From the NCBI RefSeq assembly GCF_000972385.1, contig NZ_JXTE01000122.1, forward strand, positions 1-11,847: DNA of 11,847 nucleotides. The letters run 5' to 3'. The stretch comes from Streptomyces sp. WM6386 (GTDB taxonomy: Bacteria; Actinomycetota; Actinomycetes; Streptomycetales; Streptomycetaceae). The notes beneath the pieces were generated by a model. That model saw only the letters and a list, made by a program, of their open reading frames with translations, had not been told where the DNA came from and ran no database searches. The position numbers and the translations under genes are program-made. Positions 1 through 7,349 of the stretch are shown one piece after another (position 1 is the first letter of the stretch; each line of letters begins with the position of its first letter).

Positions 1-29
1 TTTGGCACGCTGTTGAGTTCTCAAGGAAC
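1..29 (-). promoter_or_regulatory. Pre-16S rRNA leader with boxA-like antitermination element
   Basis: On the minus strand this reads GTTCCTTGAGAACTCAACAG followed by CGTGCCAAA. This is the sequence found just ahead of 16S rRNA in Streptomyces and other actinobacteria, and it contains a boxA-like element of the kind that recruits Nus antitermination factors to rRNA transcripts. The 16S gene itself is not in the window and should begin within roughly the next 100-200 bases to the left, transcribed leftward. Recognition is from memory of actinobacterial rRNA leaders. Confidence 0.85.
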
Positions 30-91
30 GGACGCTTCCTTTGTACTCACCCTCTCGGGCTTTCCTCCGGGCTTTTCCCTTCGGTCTTGCG

Positions 92-108
92 TTTCCGACC
101 CTATCAGA
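92..108 (-). promoter_or_regulatory. rRNA operon promoter-like element, proximal copy (TCTGATAGGGTCGGAAA)
   Basis: The minus strand carries TCTGATAGGGTCGGAAA. TAGGGT (103..98) fits the TAGRRT form of the -10 box used by the principal Streptomyces sigma factor. A closely matching copy lies 82 bases upstream. No good -35 box is seen 16-18 bases before it, so it is either a tandem rRNA promoter with a weak -35, as known for rrn promoters in this genus, or a conserved leader/processing element. Confidence 0.5.
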
Positions 109-174
109 CCGTTTCCGGTTCCGATTTCCTCGGCGCTTTCCAGGTTTCCGCTTTCGCGTTTCCCTTTCCGGCGG

Positions 175-190
175 TTCCGACTTTATCAGA
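175..190 (-). promoter_or_regulatory. rRNA operon promoter-like element, distal copy (TCTGATAAAGTCGGAA)
   Basis: The minus strand carries TCTGATAAAGTCGGAA, with TAAAGT (185..180) as a candidate -10 box. It matches the element at 92-108 in 14 of 16 positions. The -35 region (around 203-208) does not resemble TTGACA. Repetition of the same extended -10 context in front of an rRNA leader favours tandem promoters, but start-site data are needed to exclude an RNA-level element. Confidence 0.5.
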
Positions 191-325
191 AGTTCCGGGC
201 CGGACTGACCGGGCGCTCATTTCCGAATCATCGGGAGGGGCTTCTTCGAAAAAAGAGATTTCAAGAAGCAGACAGACGCTCACTGTTGCCGACCGGCACT
301 AGATCCAGTTCTAGGCAACTGTTTG

Positions 326-354
326 AATCTACCTCCCCGCTCTCTCCGTGTCAA
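326..354 (-). promoter_or_regulatory. rRNA operon promoter, near-consensus -35/-10
   Basis: On the minus strand TTGACA (354..349) is followed after exactly 17 bases by TAGATT (331..326). This is nearly the ideal promoter for the principal (HrdB-type) sigma factor. It points leftward toward the 16S leader at position 1 and lies 54 bases beyond the stop codon of the spoIIM-like gene. It is the strongest single promoter in the window and presumably the upstream member of the rrn promoter set. Confidence 0.85.
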
Positions 355-363
355 CGGTTCCTG

Positions 364-399
364 CGGGGCGAAGAGGACAGTAGCAGCTCAGCAGCCCCG
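364..399 (-). terminator. Weak candidate hairpin after the spoIIM-like gene
   Basis: CGGGGC (399..394) can pair with GCCCCG (369..364) on the minus strand, nine bases after the spoIIM-like stop codon. The loop is 24 bases and the stem only 6 bp, so this is weak. It is listed because it is the only candidate separating the gene from the rRNA promoter. Confidence 0.2.
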
Positions 400-407
400 T
401 ACGCACA

Positions 408-1415
408 TCAGGCCGCCACGGGGACCGTGGCGCTGCGTTCGGCCTCCGCGACGTCGCCCGATTCTCCGGCGCGGGCAGCACGCCCGCCGAGGACGTAGAC
501 GTACGCCAGGAAAGCCAGTTCGGCGACGACGCCGATGCTGATGCGTGCCCCGGTGGGCAGGCCGGACGGGGTGACGAAGCCTTCGATGGCTCCGGAGACG
601 AAGAGGATCAGGGCCAGGCCGATCGCCATGCCGATCGCCGCTCGGCCTTCCTCTGCGAGGGCGGCTCGACGCGTGCGTGGGCCCGGGTCGATGACGGTCC
701 AGCCGAGACGCATGCCTGTTCCCGCGGCGACGAACACCGCGGTCAGCTCCAGCAGACCGTGGGGCAGGACCAGACCGAGGAAGGTGTCGAGGCGGCCTGC
801 CGAGGACATCAGGCCGAAGCCGACGCCGAGGTTGAGCATGTTCTGGAAAAGGATCCAGAGGACCGGGAGGCCGAGGAAGACGCCGAGGATCAGGCACTGC
901 GCGGCGGCCCACGCGTTGTTCGTCCAGACCTGGGCGGCGAAGGAGGCCGCGGGGTGGCTCGAGTAGTACGACTCGTACTGCCCGCCCGGGCGGGTGAGCT
1001 CGCGGAGTTCGCTGGGGGCCGCGATGGTGGCCTGTACTTCCGGGTGGATCCCGATCCACCAGCCAAGGACGGCTGCCACGGCTGTGGAGAGAAGCGCGGT
1101 GGGGACCCACCAATGACGTGCTCTGTAGACCGCCGCGGGGAAGCCGTGCGCCAGGAAGCGCGTGACGTCGCGCCAGGAGGCGCGGCGGGTGCCTGTCACG
1201 GCACTACGCGCGCGTGCCACGAGTTGGCTGAGCCGACCCGTCAGCTGTGGGTCGGGGGCACTGGACTGGATCAGGGAGAGGTGGGTGGCCGTGCGTTGAT
1301 AGAGAGTGACGAGTTCGTCGGCCTCGGTGCCGGTCAGCCTTCGCTGGCGTCGGAGCAGGGCATCGAGCCGATCCCACTCCGCTCGGTGAGCGGAGACGAA
1401 GACGTCGAGATCCAT
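408..1415 (-). CDS. SpoIIM/DUF95-family integral membrane protein
   Basis: This 335-residue protein belongs to the stage II sporulation protein M (DUF95) family. The Bacillus member acts in septal membrane remodelling during engulfment. Streptomyces does not make endospores, so the role here is unknown and the sporulation name should not be read as function. The N-terminal 100 residues are a soluble, charged helical region. Membrane segments follow at about 104-124, 166-193, 196-206 and 211-232, 258-276, and 291-310. Family-type motifs include WTNNAW (164-169), PHGLLEL (218-224) and EGFVTPS (278-284). The ATG is preceded by GAGGAG (1432..1427) with an 11-base gap. It is divergent from the RDD-family gene across 130 bp. 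SpoIIM-like and RDD genes are often neighbours in actinobacteria, usually with MoxR ATPase and DUF58 genes, which are absent here. Confidence 0.88.
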   Translation of the reverse strand: MDLDVFVSAHRAEWDRLDALLRRQRRLTGTEADELVTLYQRTATHLSLIQSSAPDPQLTGRLSQLVARARSAVTGTRRASWRDVTRFLAHGFPAAVYRARHWWVPTALLSTAVAAVLGWWIGIHPEVQATIAAPSELRELTRPGGQYESYYSSHPAASFAAQVWTNNAWAAAQCLILGVFLGLPVLWILFQNMLNLGVGFGLMSSAGRLDTFLGLVLPHGLLELTAVFVAAGTGMRLGWTVIDPGPRTRRAALAEEGRAAIGMAIGLALILFVSGAIEGFVTPSGLPTGARISIGVVAELAFLAYVYVLGGRAARAGESGDVAEAERSATVPVAA

Positions 1416-1545
1416 CGGTTCGGCTGCTCCTCGGCTGCTCGTCGGCGACTCGTCGTGGGTGTCAGCTTGTCGTACTGCGGTGCGATGCGCCCTCAGCTTG
1501 GCAGACTGGCCGTTCTCAGGGCGGGCCAGGGGAAGGACGGCGGAC

Positions 1546-2487
1546 GTGAGTGAGCTGGTGACGGGCGAGGCGGTGGCGCTGGAGCTGCGTCCTGCTCGGC
1601 TGCCGAGCAGGGCGTTGGCCGTACTGCTCGATCTGCTGGTGGGTGTGATCGTCTACGTGCTCGTGACCATCGCGCTGGTGGCTTCCACGGCTTCCCTGGA
1701 CGAGGCGGCCCAGTTCGCGGTGTCTCTCGCGGCGTTCGTGCTGGTCATGGTGGGTGGTCCCATCGCGGTCGAGACGCTCAGCCACGGTCGCTCGCTCGGG
1801 AAGATGGCGTTCGGGCTGCGTGTGGTCCGGGACGACGGCGGACCGATCCGGTTCCGACATGCGCTGGTGCGCGGTGGGATCGGCGTCATCGAGATCCTGC
1901 TGACGTTCGGGGTCGTCGCCTGTGTCGCGTCGCTCGTTTCGGCACGGGGGCGGCGGCTCGGGGACGTGTTCGCGGGGACTCTGGTCGTACGGGAGCGGGT
2001 TCCGGTCGCGCATACGGGGTTCCTGCCTCCGCCGCCGCCCTGGCTGGCCGGGCGTTTCTCCGGTCTGGACCTGTCGGCCGTTCCGGACGGGCTGTGGCTC
2101 GCCATCCGGCAGTACCTGGGGCGGATGCAGCAGTTGGACCCGCAGGTCGGCTGGGCGATGGCCGAGCGGCTCGCCGCGGACGTCGCAGCGCGTACGGGGA
2201 CCCCGGCGCCACAGGGCGTTCCGCCGGCGGCGTATCTCGCGGCCGTGGTGCAGGAGCGGCAAGCCCGGGAGGCTCGGCGCGCTTTCGGGAACGGGTCGGC
2301 GGGGGCGTACGGAACGCAGCCTGCTCAGCCGCCTTCGCTCTCACCGACTGCGACTACCGCTGCGCCGCCTCCCTTCTACAACTCCGCTGCGGCGCCTCAG
2401 CCTCCGGCACCCGGTGCCGGGCCCAGTGAGACGCGGGAGACGCCGTCGCCTGAGCGTCCTGGTAGCGGATTCGCGCCTCCTGCGTAA
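1546..2487 (+). CDS. RDD-family membrane protein with long Pro/Ala-rich C-terminal tail
   Basis: This 313-residue protein has an N-terminal RDD domain, a small membrane domain of poorly known function, linked in some bacteria to ion or small-molecule transport. Key Arg/Asp positions are SRALAVLLDLL (21-31) and RRLGDVFAGTLVVR (136-149). Membrane segments lie near 24-46, 56-75 and 110-132, with LSHGRSLGKMAFGLRVVRDD (78-97) between the last two. Residues 172-248 form a conserved, helix-rich cytoplasmic part. Residues 249-313 are low-complexity and probably disordered. The start is GTG 1546: GGAAGGA (1531-1537) lies 8 bases before it, whereas the longer frame from 1459 has no ribosome site and would place a charged extension before the domain. 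It is divergent from the SpoIIM-like gene and ends 16 bp from a convergent gene, with no hairpin in that gap. Confidence 0.87.
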   Translation: MSELVTGEAVALELRPARLPSRALAVLLDLLVGVIVYVLVTIALVASTASLDEAAQFAVSLAAFVLVMVGGPIAVETLSHGRSLGKMAFGLRVVRDDGGPIRFRHALVRGGIGVIEILLTFGVVACVASLVSARGRRLGDVFAGTLVVRERVPVAHTGFLPPPPPWLAGRFSGLDLSAVPDGLWLAIRQYLGRMQQLDPQVGWAMAERLAADVAARTGTPAPQGVPPAAYLAAVVQERQAREARRAFGNGSAGAYGTQPAQPPSLSPTATTAAPPPFYNSAAAPQPPAPGAGPSETRETPSPERPGSGFAPPA

Positions 2488-2503
2488 GCCGTAGCGCCCC
2501 TGC

Positions 2504-3118
2504 TCACACGAAGACGGACGGCGGCGATTCGAGGTCTTCCAACTCGATGCCGGGAGCCGAGAGGACCACGTCCCCGGCGATGTGTACGGTGTGCTGCTCG
2601 CCCGTGTCCAGGGCTGTGACCTGGTATTCGTCCACGGTCAGGGGGCCGTTGTCAGTGGCGTGTGCTTCGCTTTTCATCAGCGCCCAGGACTGGTCCACGG
2701 TGCGCGGGGCGAGGACCGGATCCGTGAAGGCGACGAGTCGTACGCGGGTGGCTGATGTGGAAGGGGTGAGGCGAAGGAGCCGGGTGGTGGCGATGAGGAA
2801 TGCGGGGGATGTGCCGGTGAAGGCGTGGGCGGGGACATTGCCTTCCGTGGCGTGAGCCCCGCTGGGGTCCGTACGGACCCAGGTGACGCCGTCGAGAGCG
2901 GCGCCGCGTACCTGCCAGCCCGCGGCGTGGAGTTCCAGACGGATGGGGCGGCCGAGCTCGTCAAGGGCCAGGTCGACGGAGCCGGAGTGGTCGCCCGCGG
3001 GATTCGTCAGCTGGGCGACGTAGCGCCAGCCGGAGGGGCCGGGGGCGCAGTGGAAGTGCTCTTCTGCGAGGGGGGTGTGATCGTGCGGATCATGGAGCGA
3101 ATAGCGGCCGCGGGGCAT
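2504..3118 (-). CDS. Conserved hypothetical protein, soluble, possible ligand-binding beta fold
   Basis: I do not recognise a named family for this 204-residue protein. It begins MPRGRYSLHD and has a His-rich N-terminus (HDPHDHTPLAEEHFHC, 9-24), then alternating hydrophobic stretches suggesting a mostly beta structure. There is no signal peptide or membrane segment. The layout (WRY near 31, a DGVTWVR stretch at 76-82, TTRLLRL at 111-117) faintly recalls putative glycolipid-binding domain proteins of actinobacteria, but this is only an impression. The frame is open far upstream inside ahcY; ATG 3118 is chosen because the conserved-looking sequence starts there and the ahcY terminator lies just upstream. 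Its ribosome site is weak (AGGA about 6 bases before). High GC at third positions and lack of stops support a real gene. Confidence 0.75.
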   Translation of the reverse strand: MPRGRYSLHDPHDHTPLAEEHFHCAPGPSGWRYVAQLTNPAGDHSGSVDLALDELGRPIRLELHAAGWQVRGAALDGVTWVRTDPSGAHATEGNVPAHAFTGTSPAFLIATTRLLRLTPSTSATRVRLVAFTDPVLAPRTVDQSWALMKSEAHATDNGPLTVDEYQVTALDTGEQHTVHIAGDVVLSAPGIELEDLESPPSVFV

Positions 3119-3189
3119 GGGGGTCCTGGGTCTTGACGGGCTGGTCCGGGCATAGCGGCACGGACGGGCCGGGCCGCAGCGGCCAAAGG

Positions 3190-3224
3190 GGCAGGCCCCC
3201 AGCACGGGGGTGCGGGGGCCTGCC
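3190..3224 (-). terminator. Transcription terminator of ahcY
   Basis: GGCAGGCCCCC (3190-3200) and GGGGGCCTGCC (3214-3224) are perfect inverted repeats of 11 bp. GCA/TGC (3202-3204 with 3211-3213) extends the stem past one unpaired base. It lies 28 bases beyond the ahcY stop codon on the minus strand, and there is no U tract, as is usual for Streptomyces terminators. A smaller palindrome, GGCCGCAGCGGCC, follows at 3172-3184. Confidence 0.85.
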
Positions 3225-3252
3225 TCGAAGGTCCTGCCGCTGAGGAGAGTGC

Positions 3253-4710
<1,458 letters not shown>

Positions 4711-4766
4711 TACGGGCTGCTCCTCAAGGTTGGGGCGAGGTGGAAACGGCTGGTCTGCGCGGCGGC

Positions 4767-4805
4767 GGACACAGGGGTGCCCGAAAGAGGACACAGGCAT
4801 GCCCG
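4767..4805. repeat. Two direct repeats (GGACACAGGnnTGCCCG) in the ahcY leader
   Basis: GGACACAGGGGTGCCCG (4767-4783) is repeated as GGACACAGGCATGCCCG (4789-4805), identical at 15 of 17 positions with a start-to-start spacing of 22 bp. That is about two helical turns, so both copies would face the same side of the DNA. They lie 57-95 bases upstream of the ahcY start codon. A regulator binding site or an RNA element in the leader are both possible. Confidence 0.7.
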
Positions 4806-5070
4806 GTGCGCGCAGCGCAGTCCGTCGGAGGCCCTCTCTCCCTCGGTCGATCCGCATCGGGATCGCCCGACCGCCATCAGCAGCGACGTCTGGCTCCGTC
4901 CCAAGCTACACCGGTACGCCCGGGCGCCCCCAGTCCACCTCCGAACACATCGAGCCGATCACGAGGCAGCTACGAGAGGGGGCCGGGGTGGCCACGCCAT
5001 CGATAACAGGACACCCACGATCGCCGGACCAGGAGCCAACAGGCCATGACAATCCGGGACTTTTGAACCT

Positions 5071-5098
5071 TTGAGTGGGGCGGCATGTGCTGCAGGAT
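5071..5098 (+). promoter_or_regulatory. Candidate promoter of the PTS permease gene
   Basis: TTGAGT (5071-5076) and CAGGAT (5093-5098) are separated by 16 bases, a fair match to the principal sigma consensus. A related TTGAAC lies 8 bases upstream (5063-5068). The predicted leader is about 75 bases. No operator of a known fructose regulator was recognised. Confidence 0.35.
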
Positions 5099-5130
5099 GC
5101 AAGGGATCGGGAACAGCTGATCGATCTTGC

Positions 5131-5152
5131 GGAGCGTCCGGGACGGCGTTCC
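5131..5152 (+). other. Small hairpin in the PTS gene leader
   Basis: GGAGCGTC (5131-5138) pairs with GGCGTTCC (5145-5152) through 8 bp, including two G-U pairs, around a 6-base loop. It ends 17 bases before the ribosome site AGGAG (5170-5174). It could tune translation or be chance; GC-rich DNA forms such stems easily. Confidence 0.3.
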
Positions 5153-5180
5153 GTGCGAACAATGGCGTTAGGAGATCGAC

Positions 5181-7235
5181 GTGACCAATCCGGCCGGCCC
5201 TCCCCCCACGGGCGGCGGCAGTGGCGAGCAGAAGCGGTTGAAGCTGCTCGCGGTGACCGCCTGCCCGACCGGCATCGCGCACACGTACATGGCAGCCGAG
5301 AAGCTCGCGCAGGCTGCCGAGAGCCGCGGCATCGACATGAAGGTGGAGACGCAAGGGTCCATCGGGGCCGAAAACGTACTTGATGACAACGATGTCAGCA
5401 CCGCGGACGGCATCATCGTCGCCGCGGACAAGGATGTGGACCTGAGCCGTTTCGTGGGCAAGCGGGTCCTGACCGTCGGGGTGGCGGAGGGGATCCACCA
5501 TCCCGAGCAGTTGATCGAGCAGGTGCGGTCGGCGCCCGTGCACCAGCCGGACGGGGCGAGCGCGCCCGCGACCGGTGCGGGTGGCGGCAGGGAGCGCAGC
5601 GCCGGATACAAGGCGCTGATGAACGGGGTCAGTTACATGATCCCGTTCGTGGTGGTCGGCGGGTTGCTGATCGCGATCTCGCTCTCGCTCGGCGGACACA
5701 CGGACCCGTCGGGTGGTCTGGTCATCCCGAAGGACTCCTTCTGGATGGATGTGAACAACATCGGTGTCATCGGCTTCACGCTGATGGTGCCGATCCTGTC
5801 GGGATACATCGCGTACGCCATCGGCGACCGCCCCGCCCTCGTACCCGGCATGATCGGCGGCTGGATCGCCAACACCGGTTCGCTGTACGACTCCAAGGCG
5901 GGTGCCGGGTTCATCGGGGCGATCGTGACCGGGTTCCTCGCCGGGTATCTGGTGTTGTGGATCAAGAAGGTCAAGGTCCCCAGGTTCGTGCAGCCGATCA
6001 TGCCGATCATCGTGATCCCGATCGTGGCGACCACGGCGCTGGGGCTGTTCTTCATCTACGTCATCGGGAAGCCCATCTCCTGGGTGTTCGAACACCTGAC
6101 CGACTGGCTGAGCGGGATGACGGGCACGAGCGCGATCCTGCTCGGCGCGATTCTCGGGCTGATGATCGCGTTCGACATGGGTGGGCCGGTCAACAAGACG
6201 GCGTTCCTGTTCGGCGCGGGTCTCATCGCGACCGGCAATCAGACGGTCATGGGCATGTGCGCGGCCGCGATCCCGGTCATGCCGTTGGGTCAGGGCCTGG
6301 CCACGCTGATACGCAAGCGGCTCTACACCGAGCAGGAGAGGGAGACCGGGCTCGCCGCCCTCTTCATGGGCTGCTTCGGTATCTCCGAGGGTGCGATCCC
6401 GTTCGCGGCGGCGCGGCCCGCGCAGGTCATCCCGGCGAACATGCTGGGCGGCGCGGTGGCCGGCGCGGTCGCCGGGGTCGCCGGGGTCGAGGACGCGGTG
6501 CCGCACGGCGGGCCGATCGTGGCGGTGCTGGGTGCGGTGAGCGGTGTGCCGATGTTCTTCGTGGCCGTGGTGATCGGAACGGTCGTCACCGCGCTCACGA
6601 CGGTCGCCCTTGTCGACGTCAGTGAGCGGAGGCGGCGCGGCGAGGCGGTCGTCGGAGTGCCGGCGGTCGGGCCCGAGCCGGTGCTGGTCGGAGCGGGCGC
6701 GGGCGGGGCACCGGGTGCCGGGGCCGTCGTAGCGCAGAAGGTCGTGCGGGAGTCCGTGGCGGCGCCCGTCGCGACCACGGAGGTCCTCTCCGGGTATCTC
6801 ACCGAGCAGACCGTGAAGGTCGAGCTCGATGCGGTCGACAAGGAGGCCGCCGTCCGGGAGATGGCCGGGCTGCTGGCGCGGACCGGCAAGGTCGCGGACG
6901 TGGACGAGCTGGTGGCGACCGCGCTGCGGCGTGAGGAGCAGGGTACGACCGGGCTCGGTGAGGAGATCGCGATTCCGCACGCCAAGACGGATGCGGTGAG
7001 CGCGCCGGTCGTCGGGTTCGCGCGGTCCGCCGAGGGCATCGAGTGGGGCTCGCTGGACGGTACGCGGGCCAGGTTGGTGTTCATGATCGCCGTACCGGAG
7101 GCGGCTGCCGGTGATGAGCATCTGCGGATTCTGGCGTTGCTGTCGCGGAAGTTGATGGACACCAGGTTCCGGGAGCGGCTCGCGGCTGCGCCGGACGAGC
7201 GGGGGATCCTGGAGGTGCTGGGCGAGATCCGGTAG
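5181..7235 (+). CDS. PTS fructose-family permease, fused EIIB-EIIC-EIIA
   Basis: This membrane permease imports and phosphorylates a sugar, probably fructose, using phosphate passed from HPr. The 684 residues hold three domains. EIIB (about 19-116) has its phospho-Cys at 28 in TACPTGIAHTYMAAE. EIIC (about 140-480) has some nine membrane segments, with FDMGGPVNKTAF (331-342) and the substrate-region motif GISEGAIPFA (400-409). A Val/Ala/Gly-rich linker follows, and then EIIA (about 543-684) with its phospho-His at 600 in IPHAKT. All key residues are present. Start GTG 5181 has AGGAG 6 bases upstream. No fruK, regulator, HPr or enzyme I gene is nearby, and the gene stands alone between its leader and a strong terminator. 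I call it fructose-type by family; the real substrate could be a related hexose. The B-C-A order differs from the A-B-C order familiar from Bacillus FruA. Confidence 0.93.
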   Translation: MTNPAGPPPTGGGSGEQKRLKLLAVTACPTGIAHTYMAAEKLAQAAESRGIDMKVETQGSIGAENVLDDNDVSTADGIIVAADKDVDLSRFVGKRVLTVGVAEGIHHPEQLIEQVRSAPVHQPDGASAPATGAGGGRERSAGYKALMNGVSYMIPFVVVGGLLIAISLSLGGHTDPSGGLVIPKDSFWMDVNNIGVIGFTLMVPILSGYIAYAIGDRPALVPGMIGGWIANTGSLYDSKAGAGFIGAIVTGFLAGYLVLWIKKVKVPRFVQPIMPIIVIPIVATTALGLFFIYVIGKPISWVFEHLTDWLSGMTGTSAILLGAILGLMIAFDMGGPVNKTAFLFGAGLIATGNQTVMGMCAAAIPVMPLGQGLATLIRKRLYTEQERETGLAALFMGCFGISEGAIPFAAARPAQVIPANMLGGAVAGAVAGVAGVEDAVPHGGPIVAVLGAVSGVPMFFVAVVIGTVVTALTTVALVDVSERRRRGEAVVGVPAVGPEPVLVGAGAGGAPGAGAVVAQKVVRESVAAPVATTEVLSGYLTEQTVKVELDAVDKEAAVREMAGLLARTGKVADVDELVATALRREEQGTTGLGEEIAIPHAKTDAVSAPVVGFARSAEGIEWGSLDGTRARLVFMIAVPEAAAGDEHLRILALLSRKLMDTRFRERLAAAPDERGILEVLGEIR

Positions 7236-7241
7236 GCGGAG

Positions 7242-7286
7242 GGACTGTGCGGGCCGCGTTCTTCGAGGGCATGGCCCGCACAGTCC
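7242..7286 (+). terminator. Terminator of the PTS permease gene
   Basis: GGACTGTGCGGGCC (7242-7255) and GGCCCGCACAGTCC (7273-7286) form a perfect 14-bp stem with a 17-base loop, starting 6 bases after the stop codon. There is no U tract. It separates the permease from the signal peptidase gene, which therefore probably has its own promoter. Confidence 0.85.
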
Positions 7287-7302
7287 GTTCACAGGCGACC
7301 GC

Positions 7303-7329
7303 TACTCTCTGCGCCGCGGATGTTCCGCG
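7303..7329 (+). promoter_or_regulatory. Candidate -10 box and 5' hairpin ahead of the signal peptidase gene
   Basis: TACTCT (7303-7308) is a possible -10 box, with no good -35 in the adjoining terminator arm. Just downstream, CGCGGA (7315-7320) and TCCGCG (7324-7329) form a 6-bp stem with a 3-base loop that ends one base before the ribosome site GGGGAGGGAG (7331-7340). If transcription starts near 7315, the hairpin would sit at the very 5' end of the mRNA. Confidence 0.3.
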
Positions 7330-7349
7330 TGGGGAGGGAGTGGCGAGCG

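Larger units (their letters stand above)
4711..5180. promoter_or_regulatory. 470-bp divergent control region between ahcY and the PTS gene
   Basis: No gene is supported here; open frames on both strands lack ribosome sites. Toward ahcY (-), a weak -10 candidate TAGCTT lies at 4908..4903 with no good -35, which would give a leader near 190 bases. That leader contains a short hairpin, CGATCC/GGATCG (4848-4853 with 4860-4865), and the direct repeats at 4767-4805. I looked for the conserved blocks of the S-adenosylhomocysteine riboswitch and did not recognise them. Toward the PTS gene (+), a candidate promoter lies at 5071-5098. Confidence 0.6.

Noticed and set aside
13..541. Plus-strand open frames over the left edge
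   Set aside because: They overlap the rRNA promoter and leader region, encode Ser/Arg/Phe-rich low-complexity protein, and have no ribosome sites.
2488..2503. Terminator between the convergent RDD and hypothetical genes
   Set aside because: Only 16 bases separate the stops and no inverted repeat is visible; the transcripts may overlap.
4711..4910. S-adenosylhomocysteine or S-adenosylmethionine riboswitch ahead of ahcY
   Set aside because: I could not find the conserved core blocks by eye. An Infernal search with the Rfam models would settle it.
4959..7292. 777-residue minus-strand frame opposite the PTS permease
   Set aside because: Antisense shadow; Arg/His/Asp-rich composition with no domains, while the plus strand encodes a complete, motif-rich PTS protein.
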